DNA from: Marsupella aquatica
Lineage: Eukaryota; Marchantiophyta
Reading direction: 5' to 3'
DNA: 64,000 nt
Assembly (NCBI GenBank): GCA_973895155.1
Contig: OZ316894.1
Span: 992,001-1,056,000 of the forward strand
Numbering within the stretch: the stretch's first letter is position 1; every line of letters starts with the position of its first letter. Below the pieces are notes generated by a model. The model was not told the DNA's origin, did not search any database, and worked only from the letters and a program-made list of their open reading frames with translations. A program made the position numbers and the translations under genes. Shown one piece after another: positions 36,270-48,699 of the stretch.

Positions 36270-37409
36270 GCCTGCAGGGACTGGGGATTCTTCCAGGTCC
36301 TAAACCATGGCGTGGAATCGGAGACGATTTGGAGCTGGAGATGAAGGAGTTCTTTGCGTTATCACCGGAGGAGAAGAGGAGGTTGGGCCGGAGCGAGGGG
36401 AATCCCACCGTGGACTACTTTGACAGTGAGGTGACGAAGCATGGGAGGGATTGGAAACAGGTTTTCAATTTCGTGCAAGGGAGGATGGAGATGCCGGCTG
36501 GCCATGATGGCCACTTCAAAGAAAGGAACACAACGTTAATCAGGCTGAATCATTACCCGGCTTGTCCCAGCCCGAAGCTGGCCTTGGGAGTGAGCCAGCA
36601 CAAGGACGGTGGAGCATTCACGGTGCTCTGGCAGGACCAAGTCGAAGGCTTACAGGTGAAACGGAACGATGGCGAGTGGATTGCTGTGAAGCCTCGCCGG
36701 GATGCTTTCACCATCAACGTCGGCAATCTATTTCAGGTCCGGACCTTTCCTCATCTCAGAGATATCGAATGCATAATAGATAATGAACGACACAATTGAA
36801 TACTCCTTTTTCTGAGCCATTTGCTGAGAGGATTTACTGGCTGTTTGCCCCCAATTGAAGAGGCCTTATGCTCAGAAATGTTAGTCAAAGCCTCGAGAAA
36901 GACAACGTTTTTCTTCTCTCGTTTGGTGAGGGGGGAAGAGTACACATACTCCATAAAGTGACAATGCTCCGGCCTTGGTAGATATGTCATCTTAATCATT
37001 TCGATTGATGTTACTGTACCAAAATAGCTAAGATACAATATGTTATGGGATTGATCCCTCTCAAAGGAATTATCTCACAACCACTGTAGCTTTCAAGAGA
37101 CGGTGCAATGTGCAGGTGTAGAACAACGACTTGTTTCATGAGTGTGGAGCACTGGGCATTGGTGAATGAGCAGAAGGATCGACATTCAATACCTTATCTC
37201 TTCGGCCCTGCCCACACCACGAGTGGTTCCCTGTGCCTGAATTGCTTGATGAAGAACATCCGGCCAAGTATACGCGTTACAACTGGGGCCAGTTCTTGAA
37301 ACAAAATGCCATTATGTGGACGTGGGATAAATGTCCAAATGTTGCAGATCAGAATCAATCGGGACTAGATAAGAGGCCTCCAATTTTCTTCGATGTACCG
37401 GCGTATTGA
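36270..37409 (+). pseudogene. 2-oxoglutarate/Fe(II)-dependent dioxygenase pseudogene
   Basis: The body of a plant 2OG dioxygenase in two exons, 36270-36736 and 37116-37409, with a GT-AG intron. Exon 1 reads ACRDWGFFQVLNHGV, then a frame change near 36310-36330, then MKEFFALSPEEKRRLGR, HGRDWKQVFNFVQG and LIRLNHYPACPSPKLALGVS. Next comes QHKDGGAFTVLWQD, with the iron-binding His and Asp, and DAFTINVGNLFQ. Exon 2 has a stop as its second codon where Trp is expected (V-stop-NNDLF). A one-base shift precedes SVEHWALVNEQKDRHSIPYL, which holds the third iron ligand His and the RxS motif for 2-oxoglutarate. Another shift precedes PVPELLDEEHPAKYTRYNWG. With one stop, three frameshifts and no correctly oriented start, it cannot make the enzyme. 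Confidence 0.92.
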
Positions 37410-38733
37410 TAAACTTCGGTCCAAGTCTAACCAAGACAATTGTATATATCAGTGAAAAGGATTGAAATCGTGTTGTGCTTGAATTCTCGATAACTCAACT
37501 TTTAAGCTTAAGCTCACTTGCAACCTGCTGAAGCAGATGAGAATTTCCTTTGCCCGTATCTCTACCCTGTGCACAGCCTGACCAAAGAATAAGATCCTAG
37601 AATGTGCAGTCCACTAATAACTAGACTCCAAGTGTGGGAGGCGAGATTACACAATCCGAAGATTTTATCTCAGAAGTCAGAGTGCCCAAAAATTACAACT
37701 CAAGTGGGGGAAAGAAGGAGGCAACAAGAGAGGAGTGAAACGTTTGAATGAATTTTACAACGGATGCCCAATTGTGCCACCCGGAAACCATACAAGGGGG
37801 TAAGGCTGGAGAACAAAATAACCTCAAGACATCGTTCCCTCTTGAATACTACAATCTGACCGTTCGCTGCTTGGGTAAGGTTTTGTGTTCCTGAATGGTC
37901 TTGTCATCCTAGAAACCAGCACCTGCACCGTGTACTGACCAGTACTTCGTACAGGCCAGAATATATATTCACCGCCATGCCCGCTAACTGCTACACTGAT
38001 GGATGTTGTCATCCTGCCAAGCTATCTCCACAAGGAAATTTCATCAACTTAAACTTTGCATACGGCTTTACAAGAATCTTATACAAACGAAGAGTTGATG
38101 CTTGTGGATGTAGCACAAGCACCTTTGAACACAGATGATGCCCGAAATATGAACTTTGGGATCTAATTCTCACCAAATGCAAGCCACCACGTTTCCATCA
38201 TGTGTATTCGGGACCTCAAGGCTTTCGCTGATGTAATCCGAGCTGCCATTTCTGTCCACTTCAGTTTAACAGCTTTCCTCCGTTTCAAACGTCCACGAGT
38301 CACTCAGTTCTCCGTTCTGAAGTTAAGAACAGAGAGCACAGCTAAACTCCAGGTACCTCCAAATTACGCGCTCGAGCTGTTTTGAATGCATCTTTGTAAT
38401 CCGACCTTTTGCTCCTATAGTTGACGTATCTCAAAATGTGATCATCCATTATCCCTGGTGCCCCTGTTAGTTCCCCGAACATCTGCCACAGTGCTGAGCT
38501 TCAGATGTAACAATTGAAGTGCATATATGTGCCTCGATAACTTGAGTAACATGTTCTTTCAAATGCCGTCATCACACGAAGAAGCTCATGCCATTATGTT
38601 GTGGCGGAGCCCCAGCTCGGAATGATGAGGATAAAGCGCCGTCAGAGAGTTGGGACGACACAGAAACAGAAGGGCTCTGTGTCTGTCCAATTTGATAGTA
38701 ATCGATCTCGTTTTGTTCTCAAATGCTAATGAC
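37410..38733. other. Intergenic, no gene recognised
   Basis: Lies between the dioxygenase pseudogene and the 3' end of the aldolase gene. The right end should carry the aldolase 3' UTR. No other coding sequence was recognised. Confidence 0.4.
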
Positions 38734-41418
38734 TTAGATCTTTAAAGAGGGCTTATTTCTTCGCAGGTCAGCCACTGCTGCATCTCTCAACAGAACCACA
38801 TCCACGGCACCAGAAACTAAGTGATAGCCCCGTTTGAACAATGAATCTGGAGAGCTCTCCGGAGTTGCAAACCCTGCTAATAACACCATTCCCTGGCGTG
38901 AAAGAATCTTTTCCTCTGCATGACAGAACAGCAAACGAGCTTGTGCATCACAAGCAAAGCACAGCTGATTAAGCACTACGTCACCCAGGCTTGATTCCAG
39001 CCTTGGACCCAAATAAAAGGAATTTTCAAGTCGGTTGGATTAACAATAAGAACAAAAGATTCACAACCAACATAGGTTTGATACGAAATCTTACTGTTAT
39101 AATCAAGGTATGGATCGCCGAGGCTAGCTCCAAAGTCTAGCCCACCCATTTGAATGCAATCTACTCCGTCCACCCCTGCGATCTCTATAATATGATCGGT
39201 AGCTTCCATTGTTTCAACCTAGTAAACATCAGCAATTGAACCGTAGTTAGCCTCAAATATTAACATAGGTATTTATCTGAATAGAGAGCTCCTCCGGTAC
39301 TATTTTTCCCTCCCGAGAAACTAGTGGTGACAATTGTCCAATGATGGGACTAAACCGTAGACTAAGGATGACGGTACTGAGCTATGGGAGTTCACACTTT
39401 GATACCAAATACAGGTTGGATTAGATTTGTAGTATGTACGTTTTGTTTAAACATTTTTAGTTTTTACTGTGGTGATGGCTGAATGTGGAGCAAAATAAAT
39501 TGCCATCAATGACCTGAGAAGCCATAACCTCACTTGACTTATTCCAAAATTTCCACTACGGTTATAAGTGACATTCTGTTTGAGAGATCCGAAAAACATA
39601 TGAGTTAGATCCTCTCCCTACTACGAGAGCCCGAAAATAGCTGGAGTAAAATCTGTTTTTTTTTTAACTTGGTAGGCTTGGCGGGGGTTTTCTTCCCTTC
39701 TCATGGCCAGAATTCCTTTGTTTGTCGGTGTTTGTACTATAGGAGCTCAAATCTGATCCTTTGTAAGCACAAAACCTCATACGCTGTACCGTTTGCAGCA
39801 ATCACGTACTGTATCCCAACCGTTTCCCACTAGACACCAGAGAATGGCATAACTTCAAGGTTTAGGAGTTTAGAATCTTAAGAGAATTACAGAGCATAAG
39901 AATGGTTTCGGGATTATGAATGCAACTTCACTGGACTGCGTGTGATATTCACCACACATATGATCTTCAAAACGTGTGAGAAGCACAATTGCCTTGACTG
40001 ACCGTGTGACCTGAAGCAGCTTGATCATGAGACAGAATCTGGAAGGATGCACCAACCTGACATATTACGAAGAGCTCTTCCTCACACCGATCTATGTAGG
40101 AGGCATCCAGACCATAGTGTGAAGCCCTGCTGACCACATGACGAGATCCCCTTCGAATTCCACCAGGTGGGTATCTGCACAGAGCCACTGCATTTCTCGC
40201 CGCTTCCTCGTTCTCAATCATGGAGAACATCAATCCGGCAGGCCCCATATCCAGCGCCTTGTTGACGAGAACAGGATCATCACCAGGAAGGCGAAATATG
40301 GCTGGCGTGCCTGTTGACGCCAAGGCTTGCAACACCGGGAGAGCGGCAAAATTGTCCCCAGGGAACAATTGCCCCAAATCTACCACTACGAAATCGTAGC
40401 CCGCCCAGCCCAAAATCTCTGCGACGACGGTGGAAAAGCTGACCAGAAATGCTCCATAAAGTTTGTGTCCTGCTACAAGTTTGGACTTCAAAGATGTACA
40501 CGTGGATGAAGGGGTAAGAGGAGCAGCTCGGGAAGGAGGAGGGGATACAGCAGCAGCTAAGTTATCATGAAGACCTTCACTTGTCACACTTTCCCCCAAG
40601 CTCGCCCACCTATGAATTGAGGGTGATGCAGCGGCAGGAGAGGCTCGAGAGGATGACGGAATTGCAGGGGATTTGACTTGCTGCAAATCCACAACTTTAA
40701 TGCTTTCCCTGAAACCCCTCGGCTTTTGGAAAGATGGGGATGCATCACATGAAGGGGACTTCACCAGCAGCACATCCCCACCTCTTATGGTATCCCTCAA
40801 GGTCCTCTCCCCTTGGTCAGATGGTGGCGCGTTGACTGTAGGGGAATTAGGGGTCCTGGCCTGCTGTACCTCTCCACTTCTTACGCTGTCCCTCGAGCTC
40901 CTCTCCCTCAAGCTCGTGGGCTCTTGAGATGTTGGTGATCCATTTATTGACAAGTCCTTTGCCTGCGGTAAATCTCCAATTCTTCTACTTTCCCTCAAGC
41001 TCCTCTCCCGTTGCAAAGATGGCGAGGAAATCGCTGAAGGGGAGTTGGCCGGCTGCACATCTCCGTTTCGTATGCTTTCCCTCAAGCTCCTCGCCCCATG
41101 AGATGAAAATGACGCATCAGCTGAAGGGGACTTCACATCTCCACTTCTCCCATGATCCCGCAAGCCCCTCGCTTCTCGAGATGATAGCGAGGTAGCAGTA
41201 GCAGCAGCAGCAGCTCCAGTAGCTAGGGAAGAAGATGATGGGGCTGAAGGTGAATTGGGCTGCAAATCTCCACTTCTTTCGTTGTCAGCAAAACCCCGCC
41301 TGGCCGTCGTGGCAGCAGTTGGGAAGTGCTCCAATTTGGACCCTTGAGCGAAACCACAAGTACTTGGGCGGGTTGGTCGCTGAGTTACACCACCGTTGCC
41401 CTCCAGAGCTTTGGACAT
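38734..41418 (-). CDS. HpcH/HpaI-type aldolase with repeat-rich N-terminal extension
   Basis: Three exons join in phase: 41418-40057, 39218-39095 and 38915-38734, giving 555 aa. From about residue 310 the protein matches the HpcH/HpaI aldolase/citrate lyase family (class II, metal-dependent cleavage of 2-keto acids): LKSKLVAGHKLYGAFLVSFS, AGYDFVVVD, ALASTGTPAIFRLPG, KALDMGPAGLMF, then CQVETMEATDHI, MGGLDFGASLGDPYLDY and ATPESSPDSLFKRGYHLVSG. The Arg, the metal-binding Glu (QVE) and the Asp (GLDFG) are present. The usual EHG after VVDM is replaced by GQLFPGD, so the catalytic His is missing. Residues 40-300 form about eight drifted repeats of roughly 29 aa (for example RSLRESIRNGDVQPANSPS), rich in Ser, Pro and Arg and probably disordered. 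The last splice is phase-consistent but leaves the region after DYN shorter than usual, so a small exon may be missed. Confidence 0.82.
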
Positions 41419-43122
41419 CTCCTAAACCCCCAAACCTCCTCGTTACGTCTCTTCGTCCCTCCACCTCGTCGTCGTCGTCGTCGTCTTCGTCAACCCATCT
41501 GTGTCTTACTGCTGAGTTGGAAAGTGGATGGTCTGCTGTCTGCTGACCGACAGAATGCAAGCACTTTACTGAAAGGCAAACGGCACCCTTATGGACAGAA
41601 TATGGATAAGAAATAAGGTTTGTTGGATCAAAAAAATGAAGTGCCGGTGCGTGGAACCTAACGCCTATCACAGTACTCCTGTATTTATCACACAGGAACG
41701 CCAAACCGTGGTATGCATAACACGTCTTCCATTCAGGGAGACTGACGGATACTTCTGGTTTATTCAGGGTATCGCTCAATCCTGATGAAAAGTTGAAGGT
41801 TGACCTCCGAAGCTTTCCGTTTGGTAGGGGAAGTGGCGACAGGATCTCTGTCCAGATGACAGAAATTGGGTAGATTTTGAACCAGTCCAGGGAAATCCTG
41901 AAAATTGAGATGTTCCCAGCGGAGCTAGAGATCTTGTCTCAGTTGAGGAGGTTGGGAAAAAAATTCAGGTGAGAGCTTTTCGTGCACCTGAGAGAACTTG
42001 TGAGATTGTGTAATTGTGCTCGACCTCGTCCTTTGCAATTTTAGCTGCTAAATATTTGAATAACTTGACGTCTGCACCTTTAGAATCTTTGTTGTTCCTA
42101 AACACTTGGAATCTCGTTGCTGCCAAGAATCGAGGGGAACAGAGGGCATCCGAAACGTTCCTGCCAAGGACTAGAATCTTGGGGAAGGAACATGCATCCC
42201 AAACATGGAGAGGCACAAATAGCAAGGGGAAGTGATGTGTAGACTAGTCATTTAGTGCAACGACCAATATCAGCGTTGTCATTACATCCTGCCTTAGCAT
42301 CAGCTTTCAAGAATTTGTGGTAGGATCTTGCTCCATGAGAAGAGGAGAAATTCCAGCTGAAGCCTACGTCCTTTCTCTGATTTGCCTCATCCAAAGGTTT
42401 TACTTTGAATTTTTTTAGTTTTTTAAATAATATCCTACTGTAATACAATCCCGGGCCAATAACCCCGACCCACTGCTTCGCTTTGCATCATCCACAAGTT
42501 TTTCTTTGAATCGACTCCAAAAAGTGACACCATGGTGCCACAAAGCCTAGTGACTAGTCTAGGCTCATGTTCCATGCCAAACACTACACAAAAAGCCTTC
42601 CGGCTCAGTCCTTGACAAGAAGTGGGTGACTGTAGACTCTAAACAATGCAAGCTGCAGAGTAACTACTGTATCTGTTCTTATAAACTAACTCCGTGATGC
42701 TACATCTGGGTGGTTCAGAGTATCTATTAAATAACTGCAGATGCCTCTGGGCTCTGGTCCACCACAGGGTCCTCAATACACTTGAGACACTGCTAAGGCA
42801 AGTATTTTCACTAATCTCCTGGATACAAGAACAGGTACCGGAGTGAGAGTGATAGAAAAGAGCACCTGAGCAATTCCCACACTGTTCTGTGCTGGATAGT
42901 CCTACACTTCAGTTTATCGTCACGATTGGAGGGTGAAAAATTAAGAAGACACTCACTAATCAATAAAGACCAGCCACTCCATCCAAAGAAGGAAAAGGGT
43001 TGACAGAGGTGGTACGAAACAAGCTCAAATGAACTCATGAAAATGATTTTAAGCCCTGCAGAATGAAGGGCAAAACAATTGTCATTGTACAGATGACTGT
43101 TTTGAGAGACTCGTTGAAAGCT
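41419..43122. other. Intergenic, no gene recognised
   Basis: Holds the presumed promoter and 5' UTR of the aldolase gene (minus strand) and the 3' flank of the EndoU gene. A gtcgtcgtcgtcgtcgtc trinucleotide run lies near 41468. No coding sequence was recognised. Confidence 0.4.
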
Positions 43123-45192
43123 CTACTCTTCAGCTATCGGGAAAGCTGATCCGATGCAGTTTCTGCCGAGAGGATATACTTTGACGTTGACATAATATGG
43201 CCCCAGAGTCACGTGATTATCCTCTGCTCCACAGAAATAACATAAAGTATAGAGAGCCATCTCAAACTCTGGACTCACCCCAATCAGGGTGCTACTCACT
43301 GCTTTCAGGATGCCGTTCCATTTGAATTGCACAGTTAGAAGCTGCGAGTGGGAATCAGGCTGCAACACGCAAGAAACAGCATATTCATATATACATGCTC
43401 TTAGCTCTTCCAAAGTATGCAAGCAAACTTTTGGCATGATCGAGGCAATTCTACGAAAGTTTTGTCTCCTAACAATAAAGATTCGTCGTTTCCCCCTCTA
43501 TACCTCCATAAGCTGACACAGGGTACACCGAATAGCTACTTACGCAGAGACTGTCAGAAGTAGCTTGCTAAAGATGGCAATGTTTCAAAACACAATCGCT
43601 CCAAAACTGAAATTATAGACCGAAAAAACTCACCATTGGATCCCCTCTTCGTCTTGGCATGATGAACCCTTGGTAGTCCAAATGGCCCTTGGCTTCCTCC
43701 AGATAAAACTGCAAAACGGAAGGACTGTGTCATGAACCCTTGGGAGATGAAATCTGATGATCTAGGGTCCTGGCTGATGGTTTTAAATTCAATACCAACA
43801 TCGTTCCGATTCTGATCCAGTTTCTCTTATCGACGACAGCCGTAATCTGCCAAGGTAAGGGACATCGAACCTTACGAAAAGAGGAAGGTCGAATTGCTGG
43901 TGAAAGCAATGGACGCCAGGAGCAATGAGAACGGAAACACAGCCATAGCACGTAATCATCCAGTCATGGTTGTAAGCACTCGACCGGCGTTCGGGGAAAT
44001 TGGTCAAAAAGCTAAAACAGATGAACCATGACAACAACTTCAATGCTGGGTGTAGTGAGCCTCATTACCTGCATCCAATTATGCATTCCTGAAACTTCAG
44101 TCTCACCAGTATTCCTATCATGCTTGACCTCCCCAACGAACACATGCTCAAAAGCCGAAGAAGAGCCCCTCGTTCCACCTCTGTTATACGGGTCAAACCA
44201 CAGAGAACGCATGGCATTCTTGAACTGCTGCTCATCTCCCTGGATAACATTTTTTGCTTCCAGATACTTGTGAATATATTTCAGAGGTGCTGTCCTGCTT
44301 ATCTCCTCAATGAAAGCTATCTCTTCATTTTGCTCTTGAGAAGATCTCTTTTCAGCAACATGCTCATCCGGATTGTAATTATCCAGCAATGCGTAGAAGC
44401 GAGCGTACGTGGGTCTTTGAAACACACTTTGGTCCAAATGACTAAAAAGGGAAGCATCCGCGTGATCCTCCTTTAAGTAAACTTTCGTGCCGTTACCGAC
44501 GTCAATGGCATAGTCCCTCCCCGGCGTCAAACGATTGATATCCAATTCCCACAACCTGCTGACTGCTTTGGACACATCGCTTAGCTCCTCCCTTGTAGGT
44601 TCCACATTCACCGTTGATGTGCTCACATGTTCTGCATATTGCTGCTCGCTAGCAGGAACTTTGTAGCTCTGACGGATGTCATCTGTCAACTGTGGGACAA
44701 TCAGATCAAAGAAATCGATTATCAGCTAAAACATTTGGGCACCCTCAGATATCGGAAGCTGGTCAAATAGATCCTCTGATGCTGAGATGATCAGCTGAAA
44801 TAATCAGGATAACCATGGGAAACATCGACGTGTATGACAAAATAAAGAAAAATCAACCAATGTACAGTGATTATGATACGGAATGTCAATAGGTAGCTCA
44901 AGTAACATTTCAAACACCAAATACACCACATATCACGAGTTTACAATCTCCAGAGCGCTATCAAGGAGGCCTACCAATTTGAAAATTCATCTGTGAGCCT
45001 AAATCTTCTTGGCCATCTACCACGAATACTGGAAAACTCCTGCCTCGCTAATGTGTATCTCTTGCGGAAGCCTTCTCAGAGGAAGTTAAGATCGTTTTGT
45101 CAGCTTGGTTGTAAAGGAAAACTCACCTGATGAAATTTCGCACTCACCATTTCTTTCACTGTCTTCTTCAACGCGCCAAACATGCCTTTCAT
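43123..45192 (-). CDS. EndoU-family endoribonuclease (poly(U)-specific, XendoU type)
   Basis: Predicted metal-dependent RNase cutting at uridines. Four exons join in phase 0: 45192-45127, 44689-44069, 43708-43634 and 43359-43123, giving 332 aa. All introns are GT-AG. The start is the first of two nearby ATGs in a short first exon (MKGMFGALKKTVKEMV); a start further upstream is not excluded. Core motifs in order: LSDVSKAVSRLWELDINRL, RPTYARFYALLDNYNPD, EIAFIEEISRTAPLKYIH, MRSLWFDPYNRG, FEHVFVGEVK, GMHNWMQ, KGHLDYQGFIMPRR, FKWNG and GPYYVNVKVYPLG. The three catalytic residues of the family are all present: His204 (FEHVF), His225 (MHNW) and Lys267 (FKWNG). No signal peptide is apparent, unlike many animal members, so a cytosolic or nuclear role is more likely. 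No damage is seen. Confidence 0.92.
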
Positions 45193-45552
45193 AGAAAACA
45201 AAGATTCTCCATCCTGAATTTGACAAAATCCGCCTCGGATATAGGTAAGAAGAACACAACGCAACACTACATATCGTACCCAATAGCACGAAGTCATACA
45301 CACCACCCTGATGAAACTTATACACGAAACCGAATCGTCGGAACCAGACTAAGAGATTGCCTCCTCTTCTGAAACAAGATAAGTTTATGCCTCCCAGAAG
45401 TGGCTGGAAGAAAACAGTTGCAACCAAAAACAAAGCTGGCCACTGTTGTGTGTAGCTTTAAGTTCCTACTACCCTTCTCCAAGGCTAACATTTCACACTA
45501 GCACTGCGTACTTGCATCTACACGTGCCACAGTTTAGTGAATCAACTATGCA
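45193..45552. other. Upstream region of EndoU and left flank of the calnexin fragment
   Basis: Should hold the EndoU promoter and 5' UTR on the minus strand. No clear TATA box in a supporting position was identified. Confidence 0.4.
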
Positions 45553-45555
45553 ACC

Positions 45556-46012
45556 GTACACAGCTAGGGACTGGTTTGAGCTTGAGAAGCTGAAGATTGA
45601 GCCCCTTGCTGCGATTGGTATTGTGACCTGGACTATGCGTGATAATATTTTGTTTGACAACCTCCTCGTCACCCAGGAGCAAGCTGAGGCAGAGTACAAA
45701 GAGAATACATAGAACCCCAATTGTGATGCAGAGAAGGTAACAAAGCAGCCGAAGAGAGCGTTGCAAGCCCTGAAGAGAGTCCTTCAACAGAAAGGTTTTC
45801 TAGTTATTATATTAGATTCCTGAATTTCCACATTTGGCTTCATACATCTGACGTGCGCGAGAAGGCTAAGAACGATAGGACGCGTGCATGTTGCTGGCAT
45901 CGTCGGCGCAACAGCCATCTCTCTTGCCCTTTTCAAAACGGTCGATTTTGGTCGGAAGAAGACTATGGCCCCTGTGCCAGCTGCCGAGAAGAACGATGAG
46001 GAATTGAGGTAG
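45556..46012 (+). pseudogene. Calnexin C-terminal fragment, decayed
   Basis: The segment reads DWFELEKLKIEPLAAIGIVT, WTMRDNILFDNLLV and QEQAEAEYKENT, then a stop. This matches the end of the lumenal lectin domain of calnexin/calreticulin, where FEPIAAIGIE-WTM-DGILFDNIL is typical. Further on, in another frame (45885-46012), VHVAGIVGATAISLALFKTV is followed by GRKKTMAPVPAAEKNDEELR and a stop. This has the form of calnexin's membrane span and short acidic cytosolic tail. Both parts are in the right order, but stops and frame changes separate them and nothing N-terminal is present. It is a truncated dead copy, probably a duplicated 3' end. Confidence 0.72.
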
Positions 46013-48699
46013 AAACGAAGCGCGAGGCACCTCAAATGAGTCATCATTGAGACACACAAGTTGTCAGCACCGTTTTATGTCTGTTGTAGTGATTATGGGA
46101 AGGGTACAACAGTTGGATGAGTGCATCTTGTTAGCTTCAACCATCACTGTTTGCATTTTCATCTAGGGACCCTCGACAAAGGCAGCCTTCCTGTGCTAAG
46201 ATTTCCTAACTTTTAAGCTAGTTTAGAACGATCTTTCCCGTTCATCGCTTCCAATCCCACAAGAGCTGTCCTTCGGGCAATTTCAGGCTCTAGCAAACCT
46301 TCCGACCTTGTGTCGATCAACCGACTCTTACTGGGCCACATTGCTCTCGAGAGAAACCACAAGAACACAGGTCACGGACGACCTACCCCTGACAAGGATC
46401 CTTACCTATCACTTCACACCCAGAAGAGACAATGCTAATTACTTGCCTGATTCATTTTGTGGCGCTGCTGAAGTTTGGTGCCGTCTCACTGCTCCACCCG
46501 TCCACTTGCCTGTCAACAGGAACAATGTCAAGAGTCAAGCCCAGCAAGGAAAGGCAAGGGAAGGAATGGGAAGGAAGCTCTGGCATGAACTAGCGTACTT
46601 AGGTCCAGCGCTTCTACCCAATGCCTCAAAACTGCCAAACACAGACCATAAGAACGAACTTGGCCCTGGAATTGGTCCCGCGATGATCTAGTTTAGAAGG
46701 AAGCAAACTGACTCTTCGGGACTGTGAGGACACAACTTTGCACTCTAGTGGACCAGAGGAGATGCAGACAGGTGAAGAGCTGTTGGGCAGGTTCAGCATT
46801 GTAACGGTTGTGCACACAATTACCTCCAAGAGACTGCAAAAAGTCTCACAACTCTCACAGAAATTGCAAACGGAAGGCAGTACAGCAGAAGCAGACGCGG
46901 ACAGAGAAAAGAGAGACACGGATTGCTGTAAACAGATCAAACAATCGACAAATCCCAGAAGGTGACACAAAGGGGACCTCACGGTGTTGGTACGCAATGC
47001 CTTGCTTTGCGTCGCTACTCGGCACTCCCTTCTTCCCCGTGGACAGCAGCAACAATTGAGCTCATCAATTGAATGTCTATCTCCGCCCAACGCACTTGAG
47101 CAAAGTGCTGCTGCTGCCTTATCAATATGCGCTAAGACCAAGAGGGAATCAGTACAGCATCTTTAGACATGAGGCATCCTCCTGAGAGATGGAAGGTGGG
47201 GATCGGTTGAATACCTCCCTGGAACTAGTAAAGTCACAGATTGGATTCTACAGAAACTGGTGTCTGTAAAGAGACTGATCGGCAGCGAAGTGGCAGGATT
47301 GTGCTTTTTCTTGAGAGCTCCCTATTTGATGGTCGGTGACTCGGTGGGCGTTCTGACGTGCTGACCTGCAACAATACTGTACAGCAGTGTGTGAGGAGGG
47401 TCTCGAGAACTCACTTATTACAGCTCTTATCCCAAAGTGTACACCATAGTGCTTGGGGACACCGCCCCATTCCATTGGGAATTTTTTAGGAATACTCTGC
47501 CCAAGTGGCAAAATAGTTTTACTGGAAATACATGGAAATACATAGTGCCAAGTTTGAGTTTAGTCAGTAATGTGCAGAGCGTCCATATGTGTGTTTTTGT
47601 TAACATTCTTGAAATGCACATATGCGCTGATGAATTGTTGTCAATAGGGAAGCGAAAACAAGTTGAGAAGAAGGTTGCAGACGAGAAGAGTGACACACTT
47701 CCAAAAGAAGTTGAGAAGAAGTTGTGAGGGAAGAAGAAACAGAAACCTAATGAGTATGTTGTGCGCACAACTCTTATGGAAGTAACAATGTTCCTAGAAG
47801 ATGAAGGAGACAAACTTGATGCCCTAGAGGAGAAGCAGGTACTAGAAGGAAATGATGTTCTCTAACTAATAAGGCAGTATTATATTTTTAGAATAAATAA
47901 ACTATTTTCTATTCCAATGGGAAAAAATTGTCTGCGCCAGCAAAACTATGTTACAAGATGCTAAATAGTGCCCATGTGAAAGCACATTGCCGAACTCATG
48001 GTGAAAAAACCTGGACACAAACCTCACATCATGGACCTGCTTCCTTACAGCTCAAAGCATAAAAAGTTGCAATTGCATTTGACTCTCCAGCCATCTTTAC
48101 ATTTTCTCTATATTCTCTCATGGATAACATTCTGGCCTAAACACATCTGCAATCACCATTCACCTCAAGACAGCAAACTTCGCAGCAAACGGAAAAACTG
48201 TCAATGTATTTTCAATTAATTTATAGAAACAGTATTGACACACCATATTAAAGGTCATTATTACAAAATGAAGTCTGGATGGACCTCTAGGTTTGTCAAA
48301 ATGCTCCCATGGATTTTTGCAACTCAGATGGACCCCATTGTACTCACAATGTGACAAGGAATATTCTAATTAGTCCAGCCCAATTGTATGGTTTTTGTCT
48401 ACTGTCCATGGGAGCATCATTTTCTCATTATGATGAATAAAGTTTTGCCTCTAAATGTTTGGTTAAACTAACTGAAAAATACATTGACAATTTTTTTTTG
48501 GTGTAATTAACTGAGTATTTTACCCAGTCCATGGGGATTGGCAGCGACAAGGGAGTGTAAACTGAAAAAGGTCTACCCTTAAGTGGTGCACAAGAATCTA
48601 GGCAACATTAATGACTTTCCAGGGACTAGTCTCCCCGGTTTAACCTGACGGGCAAGTTGATGGCTTGCCGGGCACGTCAAACTGTCAAATGACGGCCCG
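46013..48699. other. Intergenic, no gene recognised
   Basis: A minus-strand frame at 47141-46626 (171 aa, Cys- and Ser-rich) and a plus-strand Lys/Glu-rich frame at about 47640-47870 (interrupted by a stop at 47725) have no family resemblance. Around 48301 and 48404 the word atgctcccatgga appears in opposite orientations, possibly the ends of a small inverted-repeat element. The same word occurs at 19551. Confidence 0.35.

Noticed and set aside
35988-36344. Plus-strand 118-aa frame as the true start of the dioxygenase
   Set aside because: Its first 90 residues do not resemble a dioxygenase N-terminus. That N-terminus is found on the opposite strand at 36260-36126.
46626-47141. Minus-strand 171-aa Cys/Ser-rich frame
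   Set aside because: No ordered cysteine pattern and no family match. The composition looks like chance reading.
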